From Pseudoblastomonas marina (GTDB lineage: Bacteria; Pseudomonadota; Alphaproteobacteria; Sphingomonadales; Sphingomonadaceae), in contig NZ_BMID01000001.1 in assembly GCF_014641655.1 (NCBI RefSeq), forward strand, positions 62,001-126,000: a DNA stretch of 64,000 nucleotides, written 5' to 3'. A program made the position numbers and the translations under genes. The notes below the pieces were generated by a model. It saw only the letters and a program-made list of their open reading frames with translations. It was not told the DNA's origin and did no database searches. Positions 26,825-38,302 of this stretch are shown here, piece after piece (position 1 is the first letter of the stretch; every line of letters starts with the position of its first letter).

Positions 26825-26851
26825 AAATTTTGTTACCAAAAGGTAAAATTT
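26825..26851. repeat. AT-rich hairpin AAATTTT...AAAATTT
   Basis: Seven-base arms AAATTTT and AAAATTT flank GTTACCAAAAGGT, whose ACC/GGT also pair, giving an interrupted stem. It lies 35-60 bases after the PrxQ stop. It is too AT-rich for a classical terminator stem. Confidence 0.5.
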
Positions 26852-26885
26852 GGCCGGTCTGCGAGGCCTGAATCGTGACTCGCCG

Positions 26886-27353
26886 CTACAGGTTTCGTAC
26901 CGCTTCGAGCACCTCTTCGGCGTGCCCCTTCACCTTTACCTTCGGCCAGACGCGGACGACCGTGCCGTCGGGAGCGAGCAGGATCGTGGTCCGCACCATT
27001 CCCATGAAGGTACGCCCGTACATCTTCTTCTCGGCCCACACGCCGAGCTTGTCGGAGAGGCCGCCTTCCTGCGCGTCGGTGGCGAGAGGAACGGTGAGGT
27101 CGTGTTTGGCGATGAAGTTGCGGTGCTTCTGCGGTGAATCCTTGCTGATCCCGAGCAGCGCACAGCCGGCCTGATCGAAGTCGGCCTTGAGTGCGGAGAA
27201 ATCCTTCGCCTCGGTGGTGCAGCCGGGGGTGTTGTCCTTGGGATAGAAGAACAACACGGCACTGCGCCCCTCGAAATCGGACGGGCGCACTTCGCCGCCT
27301 TCGGGGGTGGCCATGGCGATGTCGGGTAGCTTTTCGCCTTCGGTGATCGTCAT
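26886..27353 (-). CDS. bcp: Peroxiredoxin, PrxQ/Bcp family
   Basis: Thiol peroxidase of 155 residues. The peroxidatic cysteine is in NTPGCTTEA (about residue 45). The resolving cysteine usually found five residues later is a lysine here, and the other cysteine (about residue 64, QAGCALL) is outside the standard place, so it may use an outside thiol. Overlaps glnE by four bases (27350-27353) on the same strand, the usual glnE-bcp pair. Confidence 0.93.
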   Translation of the reverse strand: MTITEGEKLPDIAMATPEGGEVRPSDFEGRSAVLFFYPKDNTPGCTTEAKDFSALKADFDQAGCALLGISKDSPQKHRNFIAKHDLTVPLATDAQEGGLSDKLGVWAEKKMYGRTFMGMVRTTILLAPDGTVVRVWPKVKVKGHAEEVLEAVRNL

Positions 27354-30067
27354 AGGTCGAGCTCCAGATCCTGTTCGAAGGTGCGCGCCCAGGCCGCGGC
27401 GACGGTGCTGCGGGCATTACCCAGCGCGGTTTCGAGTGCCCCCCATGACCCGACCCCGGCCGCTTTGGCAAGCGCTGCCCGCGCCGCCGGCGAAGGCGGC
27501 GTGGCCTCTGGGGCGAGCATCCGCGCGGCGATCAGCGTGCGCGCCATCAGTGCGTGGGCTTCGGCGAAGTCCCGATCGAGCGCGTCGCTTTCGACCAGCA
27601 GAGATATCGCCTGCCCCAACTCCGGGTCGAGCGCCGTGCCATCGCGCAACTGCAGGAAATGGACGACGAATTCGACATCGACCAGGCCCCCACGCACGAG
27701 CTTGAGGTCGAGTGACCCGGCGGGCGGCTTGTGGCGGGCCATCTCGTCACGCATGTTGAGGACGTCGCGACGCAACGCTGCGGGCTCGCGTTCGGTGCAA
27801 AGGACATCGCGGATCATTGCGTCGAGTCTGGCTCGCGCTTCCTGCGACCCGTAGACAGTGCGCGCCCGCAGCAGCGCCATGTGTTCCCACGTCCACGCTT
27901 CGTCGCGCTGGTAACGATCGAAGCGATCGAGGCTGACCGCCAGCGGCCCCTGCGTGCCCGACGGGCGCAGCCGTGTATCGACCTCGTACAGAGCCCCCGC
28001 GGATGTCGGCACGCTCAACGCCCCGGTAAAGCGCTGCGCGAGCCGATTGAAATAGAGCGAGGCCGAGAGCGGTCGTTCGCCGTCGCTCTCCGCTGTGTCC
28101 GAGCTTTCGTAGAGATAGACGATATCGAGATCGGACAGGTGGGTGAGCTCGCCGCCGCCGAGCCGGCCTAGCCCGAGCACCAGCATCTCGCTGTCCGGAA
28201 AGCGACCATGCTTGTGCGCGAATTCGGCTTCGGCAGCCTTGCCGAGCACCGCGAGCGCGGCTTCGGCGACCCGGGCGAGGGCGCGCCCGATCTCGCGCGG
28301 GTCGCGCGCGCCTTCGATCAGTTGCACGCCGAGCACGAAGCGCCATTCGCCGACCCGCTGACGGACGCGGTCGAGCAGGGCTTCGTAATTGTCGCCGACA
28401 TCGATCCGGGCGAGATCGGCCACGATCTCCTGCACGCTGCCGGGTAGTTCACTCGCGCCGGTATCGATCAGTGGGTCGAACAGCTCCGGGCGCCGCGCCA
28501 GCCGGTCGGCCAGCGTGGGCGCGAGCGACAGGATCGCCGCCAGCCGTTCGAGCAGCGCCGGGCGCGCCTCGAGCAGGCGGAACAGGTTGATGCCGGTCGG
28601 GAGGTGCGCGAGTACGGCCTCCCACCGCGCGAGCGCGCGATCAGGCTCGGGCGCATCGGCCAGCGCCTCGAGCAGCCGACCGCGAATCGCGTCGAAGGCC
28701 TGGCGCGCCGCTTCGGACCTCAACGCGCGGAATTTCGCCCCGGTCCAGCTTTCTACCCGACGCGCCACATCCGCCGGATCGGAGAATGACAGGTCGGCGA
28801 CCTGCCGCGAAAGTGGCTTGGTCGCCGATCGATCGTCCGGTTCGCCCGAAAGCGTATCGAGCAATGAGTCGTAGCGCCGGGCGACATCGCCAGTCAGGTC
28901 GCTCAATTCGTCGAGCAGGGTTTCCGCGTCGTCCGATCCGTCGAGCGTGGCAATCCCGGCGATGGCCTCGGCGTCAGCGGGAATCGAGTGCGTCTGCTGG
29001 TCGCCCACCATCTGCAGGCGGTGTTCGATCACGCGCAGCCGGTCGTATGCCGCGCCTAGCCGGTCGGCGTCGTCGGCTTCGATCCGTCCGGCGCGGGCGA
29101 GTGAATCGAGCGCCTCGCGCGTGCCGCGGACGCGCAGCGCAGGCTCACGCCCGCCATGGATCAGCTGGTGGATCTGGACGAAAAACTCGATTTCGCGGAT
29201 TCCGCCGCGCCCTTTCTTGAGGTCGAAGCCGGGGCCGACCGCATCGGGTCCTTCATTGCTGTCGCGAATTTTTGCCGACAGCCGGCCCATCTCGATGATC
29301 GCGCCGAAGTCGAGGCTCGATCTCCAGACGAAGGGGCGGATCGCGCGGAGGAATTCCTCGCCGCCGCGAATATCGCCCGCAGCCGGTCGCGCGCGGATGA
29401 AAGCGGCGCGCTCCCATGCCAGCGCCGAACTTTCGTAATGCGTCAGGGCGGCGGGCAGCGAGACGGCGAGCGGGCTCACCTCGGAGGCCGGGCGAAGCCG
29501 GAGGTCGACGCGGAAGGCGAACCCCTCGGGCGTGCGTTCGGACAGGAGCGAAACGATTTCGCGCGCATAACGCTGCGCGGCCTCGCCCGGTTCGTCGCGG
29601 TCGCGGCGGGCGAGCCGCTCGGGATCGTAGAGCAGGATCGGGTCGATGTCCGAACTGTAGTTGAGCTCGCGCGCGCCGTGCTTGCCCAGTGCCAGCGCGA
29701 TGAAGCCATCGACCGCGGCCTCATCGCCCGCGCGCCGGCGGATCGCGTGGCCGATCGCGCGATCGAGGGTGCGGTCGGCACAGTCGGACAATTCGGTGAC
29801 CACGCGGTCGAGCGGGAAAGCGCCGGCGATGTCGCCGATCCCCAGTACCAGCGCCAGCGCATTGCGCTCGCGCCTGAGGGCCGTGCCGAGATCGGAAGCG
29901 CCCGCCCCGGCGGCGCGCGCCGCGAGCAGGGCCTCCTCGTACAGCCCGTCCTGCAACAGGCCGGCGAGCAGTTCGAATCGGTCGATCATCCGCGCGAGAT
30001 AGGGCGCGTGTCGCCGGGCGCGTTCCATCGCCTCACCGGGTTCGACAGGGCTCGGCGTAGTGGCCAT
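27350..30067 (-). CDS. glnE: Bifunctional glutamine-synthetase adenylyltransferase/deadenylylase
   Basis: Controls glutamine synthetase by AMP transfer in response to PII proteins. The 905-residue protein has two nucleotidyltransferase domains: the N-terminal deadenylylase motif GARELNYSSDID (about residue 145-160) and the C-terminal adenylylase motif GGGELTHLSDLDIVYLY (about residue 640-655), separated by a helical linker. The ATG at 30067 is the family start; the open frame continues further upstream through the M28 gene, which is an antisense artefact. Followed in overlap by bcp. Confidence 0.96.
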   Translation of the reverse strand: MATTPSPVEPGEAMERARRHAPYLARMIDRFELLAGLLQDGLYEEALLAARAAGAGASDLGTALRRERNALALVLGIGDIAGAFPLDRVVTELSDCADRTLDRAIGHAIRRRAGDEAAVDGFIALALGKHGARELNYSSDIDPILLYDPERLARRDRDEPGEAAQRYAREIVSLLSERTPEGFAFRVDLRLRPASEVSPLAVSLPAALTHYESSALAWERAAFIRARPAAGDIRGGEEFLRAIRPFVWRSSLDFGAIIEMGRLSAKIRDSNEGPDAVGPGFDLKKGRGGIREIEFFVQIHQLIHGGREPALRVRGTREALDSLARAGRIEADDADRLGAAYDRLRVIEHRLQMVGDQQTHSIPADAEAIAGIATLDGSDDAETLLDELSDLTGDVARRYDSLLDTLSGEPDDRSATKPLSRQVADLSFSDPADVARRVESWTGAKFRALRSEAARQAFDAIRGRLLEALADAPEPDRALARWEAVLAHLPTGINLFRLLEARPALLERLAAILSLAPTLADRLARRPELFDPLIDTGASELPGSVQEIVADLARIDVGDNYEALLDRVRQRVGEWRFVLGVQLIEGARDPREIGRALARVAEAALAVLGKAAEAEFAHKHGRFPDSEMLVLGLGRLGGGELTHLSDLDIVYLYESSDTAESDGERPLSASLYFNRLAQRFTGALSVPTSAGALYEVDTRLRPSGTQGPLAVSLDRFDRYQRDEAWTWEHMALLRARTVYGSQEARARLDAMIRDVLCTEREPAALRRDVLNMRDEMARHKPPAGSLDLKLVRGGLVDVEFVVHFLQLRDGTALDPELGQAISLLVESDALDRDFAEAHALMARTLIAARMLAPEATPPSPAARAALAKAAGVGSWGALETALGNARSTVAAAWARTFEQDLELDL

Positions 30068-30154
30068 GGCGCGCGTGTGTAACGCGCTGGCGCTTGCGAG
30101 CAAGCACGCGCTCTGGCAATCGGGGGGCGAAAACAAATTCGAGAGGAACCTGCC

Positions 30155-31873
<1,719 letters not shown>

Positions 31874-31883
31874 CGCCGCTTTC

Positions 31884-32879
31884 GTGACGCGTATCCTTCC
31901 GCCCGAATGGGCGCCGCAGGACTGGCTGTGGATCGGTTTCCCGCATGACGAGGCCGAATGGCCCGGCGTGCTGGCGCGCGCGCAGGACCAGATCGCTGCC
32001 TATGCCAACGCGGTCGCCGACAGCGGGCAGGAGGTCCGCCTGCTGGTCCGCGACGCCGCGAACGAGGCGCGGGCGAAGTCGCTGGTGTCGGCCTCGGTCA
32101 AGCTCGAACGGAGACGCTACGGTGATATCTGGCTGCGAGACACCGGCCCACTGACCGCGTTCGATGGCGCCGAGCGCATGGCGCTGCGCTTCGGCTTCAA
32201 CGGCTGGGGCGGAAAGTATCTGATGGACGGCGATGCCGAAATCGGCGCCGAAATCGCCCGCGATGCTGGGCTCCCGATCGAGATGCATGACTGGATCCTC
32301 GAAGGCGGCGCGATCGATGTCGACGGCGCGGGCCGGCTGGTCACCACCGCGCAATGCGTGCCCAACGACAACCGCAATGACGATCTGTCGCAGGACGAGG
32401 CAGCGACGCGGATGCGCGAGGCCTTCGGCGTCGACGAGGTGATCTGGCTCGGCGACGGGCTCGTCAACGACCACACCGACGGCCATGTCGACAATCTTGC
32501 GCGTTTCGTCGCGCCGAACGCGCTGGCCCTGCCCGTGCCGAGCGGCGCCGACGACCCGAATGCGAAGGTCTATGCCGATGCCCGCGCGCGGATCGGCGAC
32601 ACCACGTTGTCGCTGTTCGACGTGCCCTCGCCGGGCCGGGTGACGATGGGCGACGAGGTCGTGCCGGCGAGTTACATGAACTTCGCGATCGCCAATGCGC
32701 TGATCGTGGTGCCGACCTACGGCTCGGTGCACGACGAAGAGGCGGTCGCGGCCATCGGCGAGCTGTTCCCGACCCGCGAGGCGATCGGACTGCCGGCCGA
32801 CGCGGTGCTCGCGGGCGGCGGCTCGTTCCACTGCGCCTCGATGCAGATGCCACAAAAACCGGAGGGGGCGGCCGCTTAA
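31884..32879 (+). CDS. Agmatine deiminase family protein
   Basis: Guanidino-modifying enzyme of the PAD-type fold (331 residues) converting agmatine to N-carbamoylputrescine. Motifs: RRYGDIWLRDTGP (about residues 77-89), FNGWGGKY, HTDGHVD (His201 region), and the catalytic Cys317 in GGGSFHC. The start is GTG at 31884, ten bases after the M28 stop. The family also holds related arginine-using members, so agmatine is likely but not certain. Confidence 0.92.
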   Translation: MTRILPPEWAPQDWLWIGFPHDEAEWPGVLARAQDQIAAYANAVADSGQEVRLLVRDAANEARAKSLVSASVKLERRRYGDIWLRDTGPLTAFDGAERMALRFGFNGWGGKYLMDGDAEIGAEIARDAGLPIEMHDWILEGGAIDVDGAGRLVTTAQCVPNDNRNDDLSQDEAATRMREAFGVDEVIWLGDGLVNDHTDGHVDNLARFVAPNALALPVPSGADDPNAKVYADARARIGDTTLSLFDVPSPGRVTMGDEVVPASYMNFAIANALIVVPTYGSVHDEEAVAAIGELFPTREAIGLPADAVLAGGGSFHCASMQMPQKPEGAAA

Positions 32880-32914
32880 CCCATTCTTAGGGCCATGCTG
32901 CGACACTTCGCCGC

Positions 32915-33037
32915 ATGGCCAAGGCTTTCGCAGCAACGCGCATGATCGCGACCGATCGGGCGGATTTGTTCCGCAAGGCGCTCGTGCTCGGTTGCGCTGT
33001 CGCGCTGATCCTCGCGGGTCAGCCGCTGCCCTACTAG
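32915..33037 (+). CDS. Possible small membrane peptide (40 aa)
   Basis: A 40-codon ORF with one hydrophobic segment (KALVLGCAVALILAG, about residues 21-35), overlapping the stop of TauE by four bases on the opposite strand. There is no good ribosome site before the ATG, so this is a weak call. No family recognised. Confidence 0.35.
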   Translation: MAKAFAATRMIATDRADLFRKALVLGCAVALILAGQPLPY

Positions 33038-33780
33038 CCGACCAGCTTCACCAGCGCGGCAATCGCCGCCGCGGCGAGCACCAATCCCACGAAGATGCGC
33101 CACGCGCGGTCGGAGACGTGACCGTCCGCCTTGCGGCCGAGCCAGGTGCCGACGAGTACCACCGGCAGCAGCATCGCGCCCAAGAGCGCGAGCCGCCATT
33201 CCATCGCGCCGATCGCCACGCCCGAACCGATGCCGATCGCCGCCGCGCAGGTGAAGATCAGAATCATCGAGCTTTTCGCCACATGGCGCGGAATCGCGCG
33301 TCCGACATAGTACGGCACGACCGGTGGCCCGGGCATCCCTGCGAACCCGGTCAGGAGACCGGTCGCCACGCCGGTCAGCCCGGTGATCACGGGGCCGGGC
33401 TGTTCGGGCTCGCGCACCGGGAACAGGATCGCGAAGAACGCCGATAGCGCCACCAGCGCGATCAGCAGCCGGGCGAGGTCGGGCGGCGTCGCGGCGAGCA
33501 GCATCAGCCCCGGCAGCGTGGTGAGCAGCACGAGACCGATGATGGTCCAGACGCTCCTTTCCGCCTCGCGCAGCAGGCGCGGCAGCTCGATCCCGCCGAT
33601 CAGCATCGCGACGACGTTGGTGGTCAGCACCGCCTCGACCGGGGTCAGCGCAAGCGCCAGCACCGGCACCAGCAGGATCGCCAGCCCGAAGCCCGCCAGC
33701 CCGCGGATGAACGCCGCGGCGAGCCCGGTCCCGAGTGCGACCGCGAGCTGGAGCGCGGTAAAACCTGCGAGAAGTTCCAA
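33034..33780 (-). CDS. TauE/SafE family anion exporter
   Basis: Eight-helix integral membrane protein of 248 residues in the sulfite exporter TauE/SafE family, with the repeated pattern of two four-helix halves (GLAGFGLAIL and LTGFAGMPGPP). Substrate is a guess; sulfonate-related anions are typical. The frame begins with TTG at 33780, three bases after the thrS stop, which suggests translation coupled to thrS. Confidence 0.87.
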   Translation of the reverse strand: MELLAGFTALQLAVALGTGLAAAFIRGLAGFGLAILLVPVLALALTPVEAVLTTNVVAMLIGGIELPRLLREAERSVWTIIGLVLLTTLPGLMLLAATPPDLARLLIALVALSAFFAILFPVREPEQPGPVITGLTGVATGLLTGFAGMPGPPVVPYYVGRAIPRHVAKSSMILIFTCAAAIGIGSGVAIGAMEWRLALLGAMLLPVVLVGTWLGRKADGHVSDRAWRIFVGLVLAAAAIAALVKLVG

Positions 33781-33783
33781 GCC

Positions 33784-35787
33784 CTAGGCCTGCTTGAGGT
33801 CGGGCGGCGTGGCTGCGTCGGTCAGCATGGCGATCGCCTCTTCGAGGGTCATCACCTTCTGTTGCTGTTCGCCCAGCGTGCGGACCGCGACGGTGCCTTC
33901 CTCGGCCTCGCGCTTGCCGACCACCAGCAAATGCGGGACCTTCGCCAGCGAGTGCTCGCGTACCTTGTAGTTGATCTTCTCGTTGCGCAGGTCGCTGTCG
34001 ACGCGGATGCCGGCGGCTTCGAGCTTCGCCACCGCTTCCTTGGCGTAGTCGTCCGCGTCCGAGACGATCGTCGCGACAACCGCTTGGACCGGCGCGAGCC
34101 ACGACGGGAGGCGACCGGCAAAATGCTCGATCAGGATGCCGATGAACCGCTCGTAGGACCCGAAGATCGCGCGGTGGAGCATGACCGGGCGATGCTTATC
34201 GCCGTCCTCGCCGACATAGGTCGCATCAAGGCGCTCGGGCAGCACGCGGTCGCCCTGGATCGTGCCCACCTGCCAGGTGCGGCCGATCGCATCGGTGAGG
34301 TGCCATTCGAGCTTGGGAGCGTAGAACGCGCCTTCGCCCGGGAGTTCCTCCCAGCCATATTCCTCGTTCGCCATTCCGGCTTCCTCGACCGCGTCGCGCA
34401 GTTCCTGTTCCGCCTTGTCCCAGTCGGCATCGGAACCGAGCCGCTTTTCGGGGCGCAGCGCGAGCTTGATCGCGTATTTGAACCCGAAATCGCGATAGAC
34501 CGCGTCGGCGAGCTGGCAGAAGGCGCGCACTTCCTCGACCACCTGGTTCTCGGTGCAGAAGATATGCGCGTCGTCCTGCGTGAACTGGCGCACGCGCATC
34601 AGCCCGTGGAGCGCGCCGTGCGGCTCGTTGCGGTGGCAGCAGCCCATCTCGCCGAGCCGGATCGGCAGGTCGCGATAGGAGGTGATGCCCTGCTTGAAGA
34701 CGAGCACGTGCGCCGGGCAGTTCATCGGCTTCAAGGCCATCCAGTCGGCGTCCTTGGAAACGAGGTCGCCCTCGTCCTCGGTGTTGGGCACCTCGTCGGG
34801 GATGACGAACATGTTCTCGCGATACTTGCCCCAGTGGCCGGACTGCTCCCACTGGCGCGCGTCCATCACCTGCGGGGTCTTGATCTCGCGATAGCCCGCG
34901 CCGTCCATCCTGCGGCGCATATAGCTCTCGAGCGCGCGCCAGATGCGATAGCCCTTGGGATGCCAGAAAACCGAGCCGTGCGCCTCTTCCTGGAGGTGGA
35001 ACAGGTCCATCTCGCGGCCCAGCTTGCGGTGGTCGCGCTTGGCCGCTTCCTCCATCCGGGTGAGGTAGGCATTGAGCTGTTTCTTGTTGAGCCAGCCGGT
35101 GCCGTAGATGCGGGTGAGCTGCGGGTTGCTCTGGTCGCCGCGCCAGTAGGCACCCGCCACGCGGGTCAGCTTGAAGGCCTTGGGATCGAGCTTGCCGGTG
35201 CTGGCGAGGTGCGGTCCGCGGCACATGTCGAGCCAATCGTCGCCCGAATGGTAGACCGTCAATTCCTCGTCCTCGGGCAGTTCCCTGGCCCATTCGGCCT
35301 TGAAGACCTCGCCCTCGGCCTCCCACTTGTCGATCAGTTGCTGGCGGCTCCAGACCTCGCGCCGCAGCGGTTTGTCGGCGGCGATGATCTCGCGCATCTT
35401 CTCTTCGATCGCGGGCAGGTCGTCCATTCCGAACGGATCGCGGTTGTCCGGTGCCTTGACGTCGTAATAGAAGCCGTCGTCGGTCGCAGGACCGAAGGTG
35501 ATCTGCGTGCCCGGCCACAGCGCCTGCACCGCCTCGGCGAGGACGTGAGCGTAATCGTGGCGGACGAGCTCGAGCGCCTCTTCCTCGTCGCGCGCGGTGA
35601 TGAGCGCGAGCTCGGCATCGCCGTCGAACGGGCGGTTGAGATCGCGCACCTCTCCATCGACCCGGGCGGCGAGCGCGGCCTTGGCGAGCCCCGGCCCGAT
35701 CGCGGCGGCGACGTCGGCAGGGGTGGAGCCCTCCTCCATCTCGCGCACCGATCCATCGGGCAGGCTGATCTTGAGCAGTTCGGTCAT
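33784..35787 (-). CDS. thrS: Threonyl-tRNA synthetase
   Basis: Class II synthetase of 667 residues: N-terminal TGS and editing domains (the HxxxH zinc motif at HDYAHVLAE, about residue 80), the catalytic core with [18 protein letters not shown]-type motif 2 (here [10 protein letters not shown]), motif 3 in [13 protein letters not shown], and the anticodon-binding domain at the end. Length normal. Followed by TauE. Confidence 0.97.
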   Translation of the reverse strand: MTELLKISLPDGSVREMEEGSTPADVAAAIGPGLAKAALAARVDGEVRDLNRPFDGDAELALITARDEEEALELVRHDYAHVLAEAVQALWPGTQITFGPATDDGFYYDVKAPDNRDPFGMDDLPAIEEKMREIIAADKPLRREVWSRQQLIDKWEAEGEVFKAEWARELPEDEELTVYHSGDDWLDMCRGPHLASTGKLDPKAFKLTRVAGAYWRGDQSNPQLTRIYGTGWLNKKQLNAYLTRMEEAAKRDHRKLGREMDLFHLQEEAHGSVFWHPKGYRIWRALESYMRRRMDGAGYREIKTPQVMDARQWEQSGHWGKYRENMFVIPDEVPNTEDEGDLVSKDADWMALKPMNCPAHVLVFKQGITSYRDLPIRLGEMGCCHRNEPHGALHGLMRVRQFTQDDAHIFCTENQVVEEVRAFCQLADAVYRDFGFKYAIKLALRPEKRLGSDADWDKAEQELRDAVEEAGMANEEYGWEELPGEGAFYAPKLEWHLTDAIGRTWQVGTIQGDRVLPERLDATYVGEDGDKHRPVMLHRAIFGSYERFIGILIEHFAGRLPSWLAPVQAVVATIVSDADDYAKEAVAKLEAAGIRVDSDLRNEKINYKVREHSLAKVPHLLVVGKREAEEGTVAVRTLGEQQQKVMTLEEAIAMLTDAATPPDLKQA

Positions 35788-35842
35788 CTCTCTGGGCTTT
35801 CGTATCCGTATTCAGATGGGGCTATGCCTTGGGGCGAGACCC

Positions 35843-36349
35843 CTAGGCAAGTGGTGCGTCACCGCAAGCGTTTCTCACCAGCGCGAGGTCTTCGGCGATC
35901 ATGCCCTTGCGTGATCCGGCGAGATTGCCCTCGACGTAATCCGCCAGCGCGCGCGCATCTTCGAGCGCATTGTGCGGGATCTCGCTCGCCTCGGCGGTGT
36001 CGAAGCCGGGCAGGTGGAGGAGCAGGCAGGCATATTGGAACGGATCGTTTCGTCGGCCGTGATCGCGCAGCAGCATCATGTTGAAATGCGCTAGGTCCTC
36101 GGGCCAGTCGGCGATGAACACGTGCTGCCCGGGATCCTTGCGCAGGAATTTCTGCAGCTTCTTGACCACCTGCAGTCGCGCGACCGGCTCCTGCCCGAAA
36201 TGCGGGACGACATGTTCCTTCACCCACGGCACGACCAGTTCGTGCGCGTGCAGCACTTCGTAGAAATACGCGCCGTCCTCGCGCACCAGCGCGATGCTCA
36301 GCAGCTGACCGCCGGTGCCGTTGAATTCGGTATCGATGTAATAGCGCAT
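35843..36349 (-). CDS. 3'-5' exoribonuclease, RNase AS-like (DEDDh)
   Basis: A 168-residue DEDDh exonuclease: IDTEFN (Asp6, Glu8), ADWPEDLAHFN (Asp81/85), and HNALEDA (His126, Asp131). It belongs to the polyadenylate-specific exoribonuclease type and likely degrades RNA 3' ends. The ATG at 36349 is preceded by an 11-bp inverted repeat (36382-36420). Ends 55 bases before the thrS start. Confidence 0.88.
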   Translation of the reverse strand: MRYYIDTEFNGTGGQLLSIALVREDGAYFYEVLHAHELVVPWVKEHVVPHFGQEPVARLQVVKKLQKFLRKDPGQHVFIADWPEDLAHFNMMLLRDHGRRNDPFQYACLLLHLPGFDTAEASEIPHNALEDARALADYVEGNLAGSRKGMIAEDLALVRNACGDAPLA

Positions 36350-36381
36350 GATGCCTGTCCGCGCGCCGTACGGTGAAGTTA

Positions 36382-36420
36382 CCGGTTTCGGGAAGCTGGC
36401 GCGCTGCCACCCGAAACCGG
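36382..36420. repeat. 11-bp perfect inverted repeat upstream of the exonuclease
   Basis: CCGGTTTCGGG (36382-36392) and CCCGAAACCGG (36410-36420) with a 17-base spacer. It lies between the PhoD stop and the exonuclease start, both on the minus strand. No T-run follows, so an operator or a weak processing hairpin is as likely as a terminator. Confidence 0.6.
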
Positions 36421-36539
36421 GTGGCGGGACCGGGGCTTACGCCGCGACCGACCGCCCCCGGTTGCCCGAGGTCGTGTTAGTCGTGGTCGTGATGGTCGCT
36501 TTGGCCATGCCAGCGGGATAGCGTCGGGGCGGATCGCGA

Positions 36540-38198
36540 TCAACCGTCCAGCTTGCGCTGACCGATCGTGACCGATTCGCGATGCGTCCCCGAAAGCGTC
36601 GTCGAGCGGCTGCGAATGCCCGACAGGAAGCGATACTCCGAAACGGCCCGGTCGGGCGTGAGCTCGACCGCCATGTAACCGCGCCGCGAGGTGTCGGTCC
36701 AGCGCAACTGGTCGTTGCCCTCGATCAGCGAACGCGCGAGCCGCTGTGGGGCAACTTGCGAGAGATAGCCCTCGAAGCCGGGCGAGGTGACCGAGTGACC
36801 GGCGAATTCGACCCCCACGTTTTCGCTGTCGTGATCGAGGTCGAACGCCCAGGCATTGTGGCTGTCGCCCGCCAGCACCACGAGATCGGCCTCGGCGGCG
36901 AGCACGCTTTCGAACAGGCGCGCGCGGGCGGCGGGGTAGCCGTCCCACGCATCCATGTTGAGCGGGATCCCCGCGCGGCTTGCGAGTGCGCCTTCGCGCA
37001 CCCGGCGGCGGATATAGTCCGGCACCTCGTCGGTCAGCGCCTCGGCCAGCGCGACCGGGGTGGAAAGCGAACCCATCAGCACCTGCTGGACGAGCACCTG
37101 CCAGCGCGTCTTGCCCGCCTTTGAGGCGCGCAGCCCATCGGCCAGCCAGCGCTCCTGCCCGGTCCCGAGCATCTGCCGCGCGGGGTCGGCATAGTCGCCG
37201 TCGCGAAACCGTGCGAGGCTCGCCAGCGCCTCGTCGGGCGATTGCGATCCGGCCAGCACCGCGCGCAGGCTCGGGGCCTCGTCGCGACCGGTGAGCCGCG
37301 TCTCGAGCCGGAACAGCGTGGCGAGGTCGCCGACCTGGTAGGTCGCCCAGCGATCGTCCGATACCGGCATCCATTCGCGATAGGCGCGCATGGCCGCGCG
37401 CTTGCGCACCACCCACGCGCCCTCGGTGTCGGGCTGGTGGTTCTCCGCGCCGCCGCGCCAGGAATCGTTGGCGCTTTCGTGATCGTCCCAGCCCGCGATC
37501 ATCGGATAGAGCTGGTGCAGCCGCTGGAGGTCGGGGTCGCGGCGATAGGTCGCGTGGCGCAGCCGGTAGTCGGCGAGGGATATCGCCTCGTCGGCCGGGT
37601 CGAGGCCGCGTCCGGTGAGCGCCTGTTCGCGCGACGGATAGGTGCCCGCACCGTATTCGTAGAAATAGTCGCCGGTGTGAACGACGACGTCGAACTCGTC
37701 CGCCGCGGCGGCGTGGGCATAGGCGTTGAACCAGCCGAAGCCGATATTCGAGCAGGAAAACACCGCCATTCGCCAGCGCGTCGTCGGACCTTGCGGGAGG
37801 GTGCGCGTACGACCGATCGGCGAGGTCGCGCCGTCGGGGGCGACGAAGCGGTAATAATACCAGCGATCGGGCGCGAGACCGTCGACCACCACCTTGCAAC
37901 ACCAGTCGCGCGTGGAGGCTGCGGTGACGCTCGCGCCGGCGACCGGACGGGTAAAGTCGATAGTTCCACTCAGTTCGACGGTCAGTCGCGTGTCCTGGGC
38001 GCCGGCATATCGCGTCCATAAGAGAACGCGGTCGGGACCGGGCTCGCCGCTGGCGACGCCGTGGGTGAAGCCCTGGGCCGACTGGGCTGCGAGGGGGGCT
38101 GCCGACGCCAGTCCCGCGCCGAGCAGTCCGCCCTTGAGCAGGGTGCGCCGGTCGAGCGAGGCTAGCGGGGTGGCGGCGGGCGGTTCGGCGGCGATCAT
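36540..38198 (-). CDS. phoD: PhoD-type alkaline phosphatase, Tat-exported
   Basis: Calcium/iron-type phosphodiesterase-phosphatase of 552 residues. The Tat signal is DRRTLLKGGLLGAG (about residues 16-29). Family motifs: FSCSN, HTGDYFYEY, IAGWDDHESANDSW, and AGDSHNAWAF. It is released into the periplasm or outside and liberates phosphate from phosphate esters or teichoic-type polymers. The ATG at 38198 follows GAGGAGAG. Divergent from the 38361 operon. Confidence 0.9.
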   Translation of the reverse strand: MIAAEPPAATPLASLDRRTLLKGGLLGAGLASAAPLAAQSAQGFTHGVASGEPGPDRVLLWTRYAGAQDTRLTVELSGTIDFTRPVAGASVTAASTRDWCCKVVVDGLAPDRWYYYRFVAPDGATSPIGRTRTLPQGPTTRWRMAVFSCSNIGFGWFNAYAHAAAADEFDVVVHTGDYFYEYGAGTYPSREQALTGRGLDPADEAISLADYRLRHATYRRDPDLQRLHQLYPMIAGWDDHESANDSWRGGAENHQPDTEGAWVVRKRAAMRAYREWMPVSDDRWATYQVGDLATLFRLETRLTGRDEAPSLRAVLAGSQSPDEALASLARFRDGDYADPARQMLGTGQERWLADGLRASKAGKTRWQVLVQQVLMGSLSTPVALAEALTDEVPDYIRRRVREGALASRAGIPLNMDAWDGYPAARARLFESVLAAEADLVVLAGDSHNAWAFDLDHDSENVGVEFAGHSVTSPGFEGYLSQVAPQRLARSLIEGNDQLRWTDTSRRGYMAVELTPDRAVSEYRFLSGIRSRSTTLSGTHRESVTIGQRKLDG

Positions 38199-38302
38199 CG
38201 TGGCATCTCTCCTCGCGGTTCGCCTGCATCGCGCGAATGACGCCCCGATGACAAGGGTTCGTCGTGAGGGGACAAGCGTCCGCTCCAATTTGGAAAGGAC
38301 GG

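Larger units (their letters stand above)
26511..26885. other. 375-base AT-richer intergenic region with palindromes and GANTC sites
   Basis: No gene is visible. It holds a 9-bp palindrome (26707-26728), an AT-rich hairpin (26825-26851) and four GANTC sites (26713, 26751, 26870, 26877). It must carry the M23 promoter on its left side and the end of the glnE-PrxQ unit on its right. Confidence 0.7.

Noticed and set aside
36437-36508. A 23-codon Thr-rich minus-strand ORF between PhoD and the exonuclease
   Set aside because: No ribosome site, very short and low-complexity; most likely chance.
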